Positions 28,606 through 38,340 of a DNA stretch of 64,000 bases are shown in pieces (positions within the stretch are counted from its first letter, which is position 1; every line of letters begins with the position of its first letter). The stretch covers positions 1 through 64,000 of the forward strand of contig NZ_FOHX01000010.1 of NCBI RefSeq assembly GCF_900111685.1, written 5' to 3'. Below the pieces are notes generated by a model that saw only the letters and a list, made by a program, of their open reading frames with translations, ran no database searches and was not told the DNA's origin. Both the position numbers and the translations under genes were made by a program. The stretch is from Nonomuraea wenchangensis. Lineage in GTDB: Bacteria > Actinomycetota > Actinomycetes > Streptosporangiales > Streptosporangiaceae.

Positions 28606-29082
28606 ATGGGAGATGACCTTCGAAGCCGACGGGTAGTGATAGCGGGCGTCGGCGCAGGTGGCCTCACGCTGGCCCTCGCGGCCTGTGGCGGCACCGACAC
28701 GGCGACCGGCACCGATGCGCCGACCAGCGGCGATGCCACCGGCTCTGCCGCGCCCAAGGCGGGCGCAGGTGAGTCCAGCGCGCCGCAGGCCGGCGGCGCA
28801 GCACTGGCCAAGACGGCCGACATTCCCGTGGGGGGCGGCACGATCCTCAAGGACCAGAAGATCGTGGTCGTGCAGCCCACCGAGGGGGAGTTCAAGGCGT
28901 TCAGCGCGGTCTGCACGCACAAGGGGTGCGTGGTGGGCAGCGTCGACGGTGGCACCATCGTCTGCCCGTGCCACAACAGCAAGTTCAACATCGCCGACGG
29001 GGCTGTGACGGGCGGGCCTGCACAGGGGCCGCTGCCGGAGCAGGTGATCAAGGTCGAGGGTGACCAGATCATCCTGGCCTGA
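28606..29082 (+). CDS. Rieske [2Fe-2S] Tat lipoprotein, copy 3
   Basis: 158 residues. Tat signal RSRRVVIAGVGAGGLTLALAAC at the very N-terminus, Thr/Ser/Ala linker, then Rieske motifs CTHKGCVVG and CPCHNSKF (the usual second-motif Gly is Asn here). ATG 28606 places the twin arginines at residues 8-9 as expected; an upstream ATG at 28570 would move them to about 20. Last gene before a strong terminator. Divergence between the three copies suggests old duplication and different redox tuning. Confidence 0.87.
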   Translation: MGDDLRSRRVVIAGVGAGGLTLALAACGGTDTATGTDAPTSGDATGSAAPKAGAGESSAPQAGGAALAKTADIPVGGGTILKDQKIVVVQPTEGEFKAFSAVCTHKGCVVGSVDGGTIVCPCHNSKFNIADGAVTGGPAQGPLPEQVIKVEGDQIILA

Positions 29083-29130
29083 CCGATGGTGATCCGATTG
29101 ACGGTCGCCTGAGCGACGGTGATGAGCGCG

Positions 29131-29177
29131 CGAGGACGCGGGTCCGCCCATGGCGCGAAGGCGGGCCCGCGTCCTCG
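29131..29177 (+). terminator. terminator after the Rieske genes
   Basis: An 18-bp stem (CGAGGACGCGGGTCCGCC with GGCGGGCCCGCGTCCTCG, one G-T wobble) and an 11-nt loop, 48 bases after the stop of copy 3. Confidence 0.75.
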
Positions 29178-29270
29178 TGTCCCGGCGCCGGCGGCGTGCG
29201 GTGGGGTGCGGTGGGGTGGGCTCCTTGGTGGGCGGATGAGTCTGTCGGTGGGGGCTACTAGGCTTCAAAT

Positions 29271-31535
29271 GTGGCGAGATCTGCGCGCAGTCCTGTGAGT
29301 TTCCGGCCGAAGCCGGGTTCGATCCCCGAGTCCCCGGGGGTCTACCGGTTCAGGGACGCCCACGGCCGGGTGATCTACGTCGGCAAGGCCAAGAGCCTGC
29401 GCCAGCGGCTCAACTCGTACTTCGCCGACTTCTCCGCGCTGCACCCGCGCACGCAGTCGATGCTGACCACCGCCGCCGACGTGGACTGGACCGTCGTCGG
29501 CACCGAGGTCGAGGCGCTGCAGCTCGAATACTCCTGGATCAAGGAGTTCGACCCGCGCTTCAACGTCAAATACCGCGACGACAAGTCCTACCCCTACCTC
29601 GCGGTCACGATGGGGGAGGACTTCCCGCGCGTGCAGGTCATGCGCGGCGCCAAGCGCAAGGGCACCCGCTACTTCGGCCCCTACTCGCACGCCTGGGCCA
29701 TCCGCGAGACCGTCGACCTGCTGCTTCGCGTCTTCCCCGTACGCACGTGCAGCGCCGGGGTGTTCAAGCGGGCCGGGCAGATCGGCCGCCCCTGCCTGCT
29801 CGGCTACATCGACAAGTGCTCCGCGCCGTGCGTCGGCCGGGTCACCCCCGACGAGCACCGCGAGCTGGCGGAGGACTTCTGCGACTTCATGGCGGGCAAC
29901 ACCAGCCGCTTCATCAAGCGGCTGGAGAAGGAGATGCGCGCCGCCGCCTCCGAGCAGGAGTACGAGCGCGCCGCCCGGCTCAGGGACGACGTCCAGGCGC
30001 TGCAGCGCGCGCTGGAGAAGCAGGCGGTCGTGCTCGGCGAGGGCACCGACGCCGACGTCATCGCCCTGGCCGAGGACCCGCTCGAAGCCGCCGTCATGGT
30101 CTTCTACGTGCGCGGCGGGCGCATCCGCGGCCAGCGCGGATGGGTGGTCGACAAGGTCGAGGAGACCACGCCGGGCGAGCTGGTCGAGCAGTTCCTGCTG
30201 CAGATGTACGGCGAGGCCGGCGCCGAGTCGATGCCGCGTGAGGTGCTCGTACCCGCTCTGCCGCCCGACTGCGAGGCGGTCGCCGAGCTGCTGAGCGAGC
30301 AGCGCCGGGCCCGCGTCGAGGTCCGCGTGCCGCAGCGCGGCGACAAGCGCACGCTCATGGAGACCGTCGCGCGCAACGCCAAGGAGTCGCTGGCCCAGCA
30401 CAAGATCCGGCGAGCCAGCGACCTCACCACCCGCAGCAAGGCGCTGCAGGAGATCGCCGACGCGCTCGACCTCGACCAGGCGCCGTTGCGCATCGAGTGC
30501 TACGACGTCTCCCACCTGCAGGGCGAGAACGTCGTCGCGTCCATGGTGGTCTTCGAGGACGGCCTGGCGCGCAAGAGCGAATACCGGCGCTTCTCGGTCA
30601 AGACCAAGGAGGGCGACGTCGCCTCGATCCACGAGGTGATCCTCCGCCGGTTCCGCCGCTACCTGCAGGAACGGTCCGACACGGGCGAGCTGGTCCCCGA
30701 CGAGTACGACGAGGACGGCGGGCACGGCGGGGAGGGCGCTCACGGCCCGATCGACCCTGAGACGGGCCGGCCGCGCAAGTTCGCCTACCCGCCCAACCTG
30801 GTCGTGGTCGACGGCGCCGGCCCCCAGGCGGCCGCGGCCCAGCGCGCGCTCGACGAGCTCGGCATCGACGACGTGGCGGTGTGCGGGCTGGCCAAGCGGC
30901 TGGAGGAGGTCTGGCTGCCGGACGACGACCAGCCGGTGATCATGCCTCGGTCCAGTGAAGGGCTCTATCTGCTGCAGCGGGTGCGTGACGAGGCTCACCG
31001 CTTCGCCATCACCTACCACCGGTCGAAGCGGTCGCGCAGCGTCAAGGAGAGCGCGCTCGACGGCGTTCCCGGGCTCGGGCCAGCGCGGCGGCAGGCTTTG
31101 CTCAAGCACTTCGGGTCGGTGAAGAAGCTGCGTGAGGCGAGCGTGGCCGAGATCTGCGAGGTGCCGGGCATCGGGCCGGCCATCGCCGAGGTCATCGTCG
31201 CCACCCTGGCGGGCGGATCTGCCGGGCCCGCGTCCCCGGAGGGCATGACGGGTAGCGCTGCCGCCGGCCCCAAGGACACAGCAGCTGAGGTGGCGGCGGG
31301 TTCTGGGGGCGGGACTGAGGCGGCGGCGCGTTCTGAAGACGGAGCTGAGGCGGCGACGCGTTCCGGGAACGGAGCTGAGGCGGCGACGCGTTCCGGGAAC
31401 GGGGCTGAGGTGGCGCTGGGTTCTGGGGGCGGTGCTGAGGTGGCGGCGGGTTCCGGGGAGGGGAGCGAGGCGGTGGGGTTTGTGGCCGGGGGTGGAGCCG
31501 GGGAGGTCGCGCCTCGGGAAGGTGGAGCGGGGTGA
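29271..31535 (+). CDS. uvrC: excinuclease ABC subunit C with C-terminal repeat tail
   Basis: A 754-residue UvrC: GIY-YIG nuclease (PGVYRFRDAHGRVIYVGKAKSLRQRL), UVR motif (YERAARLRDDVQALQRALEK), RNase H-like endonuclease domain (RIECYDVSHLQG; VVVDGAGPQAAAAQRAL) and C-terminal helix-hairpin-helix pair (LDGVPGLGPARRQALLKHFGS; VPGIGPAIAEVIV). After about residue 645 comes an extra tail of about 110 residues of Gly/Ala/Glu/Ser repeats not seen in ordinary UvrC. GTG 29271 has no ribosome site; a TANNNT -10 (TAGGCT, 29259-29264) 6 bases before it suggests a leaderless mRNA. Confidence 0.94.
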   Translation: MARSARSPVSFRPKPGSIPESPGVYRFRDAHGRVIYVGKAKSLRQRLNSYFADFSALHPRTQSMLTTAADVDWTVVGTEVEALQLEYSWIKEFDPRFNVKYRDDKSYPYLAVTMGEDFPRVQVMRGAKRKGTRYFGPYSHAWAIRETVDLLLRVFPVRTCSAGVFKRAGQIGRPCLLGYIDKCSAPCVGRVTPDEHRELAEDFCDFMAGNTSRFIKRLEKEMRAAASEQEYERAARLRDDVQALQRALEKQAVVLGEGTDADVIALAEDPLEAAVMVFYVRGGRIRGQRGWVVDKVEETTPGELVEQFLLQMYGEAGAESMPREVLVPALPPDCEAVAELLSEQRRARVEVRVPQRGDKRTLMETVARNAKESLAQHKIRRASDLTTRSKALQEIADALDLDQAPLRIECYDVSHLQGENVVASMVVFEDGLARKSEYRRFSVKTKEGDVASIHEVILRRFRRYLQERSDTGELVPDEYDEDGGHGGEGAHGPIDPETGRPRKFAYPPNLVVVDGAGPQAAAAQRALDELGIDDVAVCGLAKRLEEVWLPDDDQPVIMPRSSEGLYLLQRVRDEAHRFAITYHRSKRSRSVKESALDGVPGLGPARRQALLKHFGSVKKLREASVAEICEVPGIGPAIAEVIVATLAGGSAGPASPEGMTGSAAAGPKDTAAEVAAGSGGGTEAAARSEDGAEAATRSGNGAEAATRSGNGAEVALGSGGGAEVAAGSGEGSEAVGFVAGGGAGEVAPREGGAG
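31291..31491 (+). repeat. in-frame 30-36 bp tandem repeats in the uvrC tail
   Basis: Units encode GAEAATRSGN-like decapeptides, two of them nearly identical at about 31340-31400, with diverged copies (GTEAAARSED, GAEVALGSGG, GAEVAAGSGE) on either side. Confidence 0.75.
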
Positions 31536-31700
31536 AAGGGCGACGGCGTGCAGGGGCCGCGTCGCGCTCTGCGATCGCCGCCGTCCGCTATGGTGGATGG
31601 CGTGCCGCGATGACCGGGCCGGGCGTGCCGGAGGGCCGCCGTGCGGGATGCGCCCGGATCGCTGGGCCGGCGGGCGACGCCGGCCGGGAAGGGCGTTGAC

Positions 31701-32621
31701 ATGGACAGCCGTGAGGGCAGTGCCGGTGACCGGACTGACGGGCGGAAAGAGCAGATGAGCGCCGACCCGGCGTTCGTCATCGTGACCGGCATGTCCGGGG
31801 CGGGCCGCAGCACGGCGGCCAAGGCCCTGGAGGACCTGGGCTGGTTCGTCATCGACAACCTGCCGCCGGGGCTGCTGTTCGCCATGGCAGAGGAGGCGGG
31901 CAAGGTCAAGCTGGCCGCCGACAAGGTCGCCGCCGTGGTCGACGTGCGCAGCCTGGCCTTCACCACCGACCTCAACGCCGCCATCGAAGAGCTGGAGGCC
32001 CGCGGGGTCCGGGTGCGGGTGGTGTTCCTGGAGGCCAGCGACGAGGAGCTGGTGCGCCGGTTCGAGAACGTCCGCAGGCCCCACCCGTTGCAGGGCGAGG
32101 GGCGGCTGGTCGACGGCATCACCCGCGAGCGGGGCATCCTGCGCGAGGTGCGGGCCAACGCCGACCTGGTGATCGACACCTCCTCGCACAACGTCCACGA
32201 CCTGCGCAACAAGATCGTCGCGTACTTCGGCGGGGAGGACCGGCCGGGGCTGCGGCTCAACGTGGTGTCCTTCGGCTTCAAGTACGGGTTGCCGGTCGAC
32301 GCCGACCTCGTCGTGGACTGCCGGTTCCTGCCCAACCCGCACTGGGTGCCTGAGCTGCGGCCCATGAACGGGCTCGACGCCTCCGTCAGCGACTACGTAC
32401 TCGGGCAGCCGGGCGCCAAGGAGTTCCTCGACGCGTACGAGGAGGTCCTGAAGGTGGTCGCGTCCGGCTACGCCCGCGAGGGCAAGAGCTACGCGACGCT
32501 CGCGGTGGGCTGCACGGGTGGCAAGCACCGCAGCGTGGCCATGGCCGAGCAGGTCGCCGCCCGGCTGCGTGACCGCGGCATGGAGGTCCAGGTGAGCCAT
32601 CGGGATGTGGGGCGGGAGTGA
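31701..32621 (+). CDS. rapZ: RapZ family nucleotide-binding adaptor
   Basis: A 306-residue protein with Walker A VTGMSGAGRSTAAKALEDLG, Walker B-like VAAVVDVRSLAF, and the RapZ C-terminal domain (LNVVSFGFKYGLPVDADLV, PNPHWVPELR, AVGCTGGKHRSVAMAEQ). In E. coli RapZ controls glmS through small RNAs; the actinobacterial role is less clear. ATG 31701 has GAAGGG 7 bases upstream; ATG 31755 is possible. The stop overlaps the next start (GTGA), beginning the conserved rapZ-yvcK-whiA operon. Confidence 0.92.
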   Translation: MDSREGSAGDRTDGRKEQMSADPAFVIVTGMSGAGRSTAAKALEDLGWFVIDNLPPGLLFAMAEEAGKVKLAADKVAAVVDVRSLAFTTDLNAAIEELEARGVRVRVVFLEASDEELVRRFENVRRPHPLQGEGRLVDGITRERGILREVRANADLVIDTSSHNVHDLRNKIVAYFGGEDRPGLRLNVVSFGFKYGLPVDADLVVDCRFLPNPHWVPELRPMNGLDASVSDYVLGQPGAKEFLDAYEEVLKVVASGYAREGKSYATLAVGCTGGKHRSVAMAEQVAARLRDRGMEVQVSHRDVGRE

Positions 32622-33613
32622 CCGATGACGGCGTCGCGGCACCGGCGGACACGCGCGCTGACGACGACCCGCCCGCCGACGGCAGAGGGCCACGGGTCGT
32701 GGCGCTCGGGGGCGGGCACGGGCTGTTCGCGTCCCTGTCCGCATTACGGATGGTCACCGACGAGCTGACCGCGGTCGTGACCGTCGCCGACGACGGCGGC
32801 TCCAGCGGCCGGTTGCGTCGTGAGCTGGGCGTGCTCCCGCCCGGCGACCTGCGCATGGCGCTGGCGGCGCTGTGCGGCGACGACGAATGGGGCAGCACCT
32901 GGAGCGAGGTGGTGCAGCACCGCTTCCGCAGCGAGGGCGACCTGCACGGGCACGCCGTCGGCAACCTGCTGATCGTGGCCCTGTGGGAGCTGCTGGGCGA
33001 CCCGGTGGCCGGGCTCGACTGGGTCGGGCGGCTGCTGGGCGCGCACGGCCGGGTGCTGCCGATGGCGTCCGTGCCGCTGGACATCGTCGCCGAGGTGGAG
33101 CTCGACGGCGTCATCTCGACCGTACGCGGCCAGGTGGCGTGCGCCCTGACCCCCGGCCGCGTCCAGGCCATCTCCCTCGTGCCCGAGGACCCGCCCGCGC
33201 GGCCCGAGGCCGTGGCGGCGGTGTCGGAGGCCGACTGGGTGGTGTTCGGGCCTGGATCGTGGTTCACCAGCGTCCTGCCGCACCTCAAAGTGCCCGAACT
33301 CGCGAGGGCCCTGCACGCCACCCGGGCCCGCCGGCTCGTCACGCTCAACCTGGCGCCGCAGGCCGGCGAGACCGACGACTTCTCCCCCCAGCAGCATCTG
33401 GAGGTGCTCCGGCAGCACGCGCCGGACCTGTCGATCGATGTCGTCCTCGCCGACACCGGCGTGGTCGACGACCCCGACGCACTGGAGAAGGCCGCCGCCG
33501 CGCTCGGCGCGCGGCTCGTCATGGCCGACGTGGCGGCCGGCGACGGCTCTCCCCGGCACGACCCACGACGTCTTGCCTCCGTCCTGGACGAGATTTTCCT
33601 CCGGAAGCGTTGA
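32618..33613 (+). CDS. yvcK: gluconeogenesis factor YvcK/CofD-like
   Basis: A 331-residue protein with VVALGGGHGLFASLSALR at the N-terminal nucleotide-binding loop, VTVADDGGSSGRLRRELG and GDLRMALAALC. It is the uridine-diphosphate-sugar-binding YvcK family, required for gluconeogenic growth and cell shape in Bacillus and linked to envelope synthesis in mycobacteria (CuvA). GTG start overlaps the rapZ stop by 4 bases. The first 25 residues are Asp/Ala-rich and disordered. Confidence 0.92.
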   Translation: MTDDGVAAPADTRADDDPPADGRGPRVVALGGGHGLFASLSALRMVTDELTAVVTVADDGGSSGRLRRELGVLPPGDLRMALAALCGDDEWGSTWSEVVQHRFRSEGDLHGHAVGNLLIVALWELLGDPVAGLDWVGRLLGAHGRVLPMASVPLDIVAEVELDGVISTVRGQVACALTPGRVQAISLVPEDPPARPEAVAAVSEADWVVFGPGSWFTSVLPHLKVPELARALHATRARRLVTLNLAPQAGETDDFSPQQHLEVLRQHAPDLSIDVVLADTGVVDDPDALEKAAAALGARLVMADVAAGDGSPRHDPRRLASVLDEIFLRKR

Positions 33614-33687
33614 TCCTGGTCGGCGTGGCGCGAAGGTGCGAGAGACTGGCGTGAGCCGGTCTGAATGGGGGAGAGGACTAAACGCTT

Positions 33688-34668
33688 ATGGCGATGACAG
33701 GTGTGGTGAAAGACGAACTGAGCCGCCTGCCGGTGCTGAAGCCCTGCTGCCGCAAGGCCGAGGTTTCCACGCTGCTGCGGTTCGCCAGCGGCCTGCACCT
33801 GGTGGGCGGGCGGATCGTGATCGAGGCGGAGCTCGACACCAACGCCACCGCGCGGCGCCTGATCAAGGACATCGGTGAGGTGTTCGGCCACAAGGCGGAG
33901 GTGCTCGTGCTGGCCCCCGCCGGCCTGCGCAAGGGCTCCCGTTACGTGGTGCGCGTCTACCGCGACGGCGAGGCGCTCGCCCGCCAGACGGGGTTGATCG
34001 ACAACCACGGCCGTCCCGTACGCGGCCTGCCGCGGCAGGTGGTGGCCGGCGCCGCGTGTGACGCCGAGGCGGCCTGGCGTGGCGCGTTCCTGGCGCACGG
34101 CTCGCTCACCGAGCCGGGACGGTCGATGTCGCTGGAGGTCACCTGCCCGGGGCCCGAGGCGGCGCTGGCGCTCGTGGGCTCGGCGCGGCGGCTGAAGATC
34201 CACGCGAAGGCGCGTGAGGTGCGCGGCGTGGACCGGGTCGTCGTACGCGACGGCGACGCCATCAGCGCGCTGCTCACCCGCCTGGGGGCGCACGACAGCG
34301 TCCTGGCCTGGGAAGAACGGCGGATGCGCCGCGAGGTGCGGGCCACCGCCAACCGGCTGGCCAACTTCGACGACGCCAACCTGCGGCGTTCGGCGAGGGC
34401 CGCGGTCGCCGCCGGGGCGCGGGTGCAGCGGGCGCTGGAGATCCTCGGCGACGAGGCGCCTGAGCACCTCGTGGTGGCCGGGCGGCTGCGGGTGGAGCAC
34501 AAGCAGGCGTCCCTGGAGGAGCTGGGGCAGATCGCCGACCCGCCGCTGACCAAGGACGCGATCGCGGGGCGGATCAGGCGGTTGCTGGCGATGGCGGACA
34601 AGCGGGCGTCCGATCTCGGCATCCCCAACACCGAGGCCAACCTCACCGTCGACATGCTTGCTCCCTGA
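33688..34668 (+). CDS. whiA: sporulation transcription factor WhiA
   Basis: A 326-residue protein with LAGLIDADG-like repeats in the N-terminal two thirds (ELSRLPVLKPCCRKAEVSTLLRF; AAWRGAFLAHGSLTEPG) and a C-terminal helix-turn-helix (ASLEELGQIADPPLTKDAIAGRIRRLLAMAD). It drives developmental genes with WhiB in Streptomyces. ATG 33688 follows GGGGGAGAGGA at about 10 bases. Last gene of the uvrC-rapZ-yvcK-whiA group. Confidence 0.95.
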   Translation: MAMTGVVKDELSRLPVLKPCCRKAEVSTLLRFASGLHLVGGRIVIEAELDTNATARRLIKDIGEVFGHKAEVLVLAPAGLRKGSRYVVRVYRDGEALARQTGLIDNHGRPVRGLPRQVVAGAACDAEAAWRGAFLAHGSLTEPGRSMSLEVTCPGPEAALALVGSARRLKIHAKAREVRGVDRVVVRDGDAISALLTRLGAHDSVLAWEERRMRREVRATANRLANFDDANLRRSARAAVAAGARVQRALEILGDEAPEHLVVAGRLRVEHKQASLEELGQIADPPLTKDAIAGRIRRLLAMADKRASDLGIPNTEANLTVDMLAP

Positions 34669-35226
34669 CGCTTTTTTAGATCCATCCTTTACGGCAAGGC
34701 CAGGTCGGCCGCACGCGCCGACGTGGGTGCCCGTCCGTCATGGCCGGTCGTGAAGGCTCACGGGGCGCTCGCCGTGACGAGCGCCTGCTCGGCCGGGTTC
34801 CGTGGTTCATGGCGACCGTCGCGCGACCAGCGTGGCGACCAGAGCGGAGACCGGCGTGGGCTGGTGTGGTGGGTGACCGGCATGCGGCTGGCGTGGCGAT
34901 GGGCAAGCGGCTGGTGCGCAGCTGGCGTGGCGACCCGCATGCGACGGTGTGGCGACCGGCATGTGACCGGCGCGCGGCAGGCCCAGGCCGGATGCCGCCC
35001 GCGGACACCGGAAGCGAGCGCCCTTCGTCACCGGCAGCGGGCCGCCCCTCGCCGTCGGGAGCGATGCCGAGGTGGCGGTGCCGAAGGGGCGGTGCCAAGG
35101 TGGCGGTGCTGAAAGGGCGGTGCCAAGGCGGCGATGCCGAAGTGGCGGCGTCGAAGCGGTGGCGGCGACGTGGCGGCGACGTGGTGGCGACGTGGTGGCG
35201 ACGTGGCGGCGAGGCCGGTGGCTGGG
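34669..35226. repeat. 558-base gene-free region with 11-bp and longer tandem repeats
   Basis: No supported gene. From about 35050 the sequence becomes repetitive: degenerate 15-21 bp units (GGTGCCAAGGTGGCGGTGC-like), then a run of an 11-mer GTGGCGGCGAC/GTGGTGGCGAC, about five copies at 35162-35216. Upstream, 34860-34980 has loose GGCGTGGCGACCGGCATG-like repeats. Confidence 0.6.
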
Positions 35227-35883
35227 TTAGTCGCGGGCCGGTTTGCGGGGAGCGAACAGGTCTGTGGTGGGCTGCTGGGTCGGGGGCTGGGCGGGTTCGA
35301 AGGGGGCGCGGTACTCCGCCTCCTCCCGGCCGTCTCCCTCGGTCTCCGCCCCGCGGCGGTGGGCGCGGCGGACGCCGAGGACGCGCAGGGTGACCAGCAG
35401 GAGGGCGGCCAGGGCGGCGACGGCGAGGTAGAGCCAGGCGGCCCAGGTCTCCGCGATCGGGTCACGGTAGAGGTTGGGCGCGTGCGGGAGGCCGGCGGTG
35501 AAGTTGTCCCATGTGATGTCCGCCACGGTGACGTCCGGCAGGGCGGCGGGGTCGGGTCCGTCGGGCGGGGTGCGCAGGGAGGCGCCGATCATGATCGAGG
35601 AGCCGAGCACCTGCCCGGCGGCCATGGCGGCCCCGGCGTAAAGGGCGGACACGGGGATCAGCGTGAGCGCGCGCGGGCGGGCCGCGCCGGCCCCCAGCGC
35701 GACCAGGAGCGCGACCAGCAGGGACGACACCAGCGAGAGTGGGTGCCCGTTGCCGAACGCCGTGACGCCTGTGGGCAGGCGGTTCTGGAACAGCACGGCC
35801 GCCCCCAGCGCGGCGGCGGCGACGAGCGCCGCGATCAGGCCCAGCGCTAGTCCGGTAAGCAGCCCGGACCGGTTATGTGACAT
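35227..35883 (-). CDS. polytopic membrane protein, unknown function
   Basis: 218 residues. About four hydrophobic segments: two near the N-terminus (GLLTGLALGLIAALVAAAALG; LVSSLLVALLVALGAG), one around residues 80-100 and one at about 150-170 (AAWLYLAVAALAALLLVTLRV), then a charged Pro/Gln tail ending RKPARD. A periplasmic loop lies between the third and fourth. No family recognised. ATG 35883 follows GGGGGCTGAG; the upstream ATG 35904 is less likely. Divergent from gap. Confidence 0.7.
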   Translation of the reverse strand: MSHNRSGLLTGLALGLIAALVAAAALGAAVLFQNRLPTGVTAFGNGHPLSLVSSLLVALLVALGAGAARPRALTLIPVSALYAGAAMAAGQVLGSSIMIGASLRTPPDGPDPAALPDVTVADITWDNFTAGLPHAPNLYRDPIAETWAAWLYLAVAALAALLLVTLRVLGVRRAHRRGAETEGDGREEAEYRAPFEPAQPPTQQPTTDLFAPRKPARD

Positions 35884-35987
35884 CTCAGCCCCCAGAGAAT
35901 GCACGATTTTACTCTAATGAGTCGGGCACTTTACTCGAAGGTCGCAAAAAGTGTGTGTAGCACCCGCGTGCGCAGGGCGGGGGTCGC

Positions 35988-36003
35988 AGTGGTCTAAACC
36001 AAT
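35988..36003 (+). promoter_or_regulatory. DasR-type operator candidate upstream of gap
   Basis: AGTGGTCTAAACCAAT differs at two positions from the DasR consensus I recall, ACTGGTCTAGACCACT-like with degenerate second and penultimate bases. TGGT and ACCA half-sites are intact. It lies 59 bases before the gap start, near where a -35 would fall for a -10 at 36012-36019 (GATAGTGT). Confidence 0.45.
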
Positions 36004-36061
36004 TTAGGTCCGATAGTGTTCGGGTTGAGGTTTCAGCCCGCCATCTGTTCGAGGAGATCGC

Positions 36062-37066
<1,005 letters not shown>

Positions 37067-37152
37067 CCCGGTTGACCCGGCCGGCCCCGGCCGGCCACGA
37101 CCATGTGCCGGGGCGCGCGCCGCGCGCCCCGCGGGAACAGGAGCATGAGAGC

Positions 37153-38340
37153 ATGCGCACGCTCGACGATCTCGACGTGAAGGGTCGGCGCGTGCTGGTG
37201 CGCGCCGACCTCAACGTCCCCCTCGACGGGGAGACGATCACCGACGACGGCCGCATCCGCGCGTCGGTGCCGACGATCAAGGCGCTGGCCGGCCGCGGCG
37301 CCAGGGTCGTCGTCTGCGCCCATCTGGGCAGGCCCAAGGGCCAGGTCAACCCGAAGTACTCGCTGCGTCCGGTCGCCGTCCGCCTGGGCGAGCTGCTGGG
37401 CCAGGACGTCGCCTTCGCCACCGACGTGGTGGGCGACAGCGCCCGCGCCACGGTCGAGGCGCTCCAGGACGGCCAGGTGGCGCTGCTGGAGAACCTGCGC
37501 TTCGAGCCGGGCGAGGACTCCAAGGACGACGCCGCGCGCGGCGCGTTCGCCGAGCAGCTGGCCGGCCTCGCCGAGCTCTACGTGGGCGACGGCTTCGGCG
37601 CGGTGCACCGCAAGCACGCCAGCGTCTACGACGTGCCGAAGATCCTGCCGCACGCGGCGGGCGGGCTGATCGTCGCCGAGGTCGAGGTGCTGCGCAAGCT
37701 CACCGAGCAGCCCGAGCGCCCGTACGTCGTGGTGCTGGGCGGCGCCAAGGTCTCCGACAAGCTCGGCGTCATCGCCAACCTGCTCACCAAGGTCGACCGG
37801 CTGCTCATCGGCGGCGGCATGGCCTACACCTTCCTCAAGGCCCAGGGTCACGAGGTCGGCAGGTCGCTGCTCCAGGAGGACCAGCTCGACCAGGTGCGCG
37901 GCTTCCTCTCCGAGGCCGCCGAGCGCGGCGTGGAGCTCGTGCTGCCGGTCGACGTGCTGGCCGCCACCGAGTTCGCCGCCGACGCCGAGCACGAGACGGT
38001 CGAGGCGACCGCGATCCCGGCCGACCGCGAGGGGCTCGACATCGGGCCGAAGACCCGCGAGCTGTTCGCCGCCAAGCTGGCCGACGCCAAGACCGTCTTC
38101 TGGAACGGCCCGATGGGCGTGTTCGAGTTCGACGCCTTCTCCGGCGGCACCAGGGCCGTGGCCGAGGCGCTCATCGCCTCCGGCGCCTTCACCGTGGTGG
38201 GCGGCGGCGACTCCGCTGCCGCCGTGCGCGGGCTCGGCCTGCCCGAGGACGGCTTCTCGCACATCTCCACGGGTGGCGGCGCCAGTCTCGAATACCTTGA
38301 GGGGAAGACCCTCCCCGGACTCGCCGCTCTGGAGGAGTAG
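37153..38340 (+). CDS. pgk: phosphoglycerate kinase
   Basis: A 395-residue enzyme with RVLVRADLNVPLDG (signature), HLGRPKG, LENLRFEPGEDSKDD, GDGFGAVHRKHAS, GGAKVSDKLGVI, NGPMGVFEFDAFSGGT and GGGDSAAAV. One substitution is visible: GDGFGAVHR where most PGKs have ND(A/C)FG(T/A)AHR. It makes ATP from 1,3-bisphosphoglycerate. ATG 37153 has AGGAG about 9 bases upstream. Its stop directly abuts the tpiA start. Confidence 0.97.
   Translation: MRTLDDLDVKGRRVLVRADLNVPLDGETITDDGRIRASVPTIKALAGRGARVVVCAHLGRPKGQVNPKYSLRPVAVRLGELLGQDVAFATDVVGDSARATVEALQDGQVALLENLRFEPGEDSKDDAARGAFAEQLAGLAELYVGDGFGAVHRKHASVYDVPKILPHAAGGLIVAEVEVLRKLTEQPERPYVVVLGGAKVSDKLGVIANLLTKVDRLLIGGGMAYTFLKAQGHEVGRSLLQEDQLDQVRGFLSEAAERGVELVLPVDVLAATEFAADAEHETVEATAIPADREGLDIGPKTRELFAAKLADAKTVFWNGPMGVFEFDAFSGGTRAVAEALIASGAFTVVGGGDSAAAVRGLGLPEDGFSHISTGGGASLEYLEGKTLPGLAALEE

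Noticed and set aside
29265..32744. A 1159-codon minus-strand frame opposite uvrC, rapZ and part of yvcK
   Set aside because: It spans several well-recognised plus-strand genes; antisense shadow.
34740..35393. A 217-codon plus-strand frame after whiA
   Set aside because: Built on tandem repeats, runs into the oppositely oriented membrane-protein gene, and shows only Arg/Gly/Trp low complexity.
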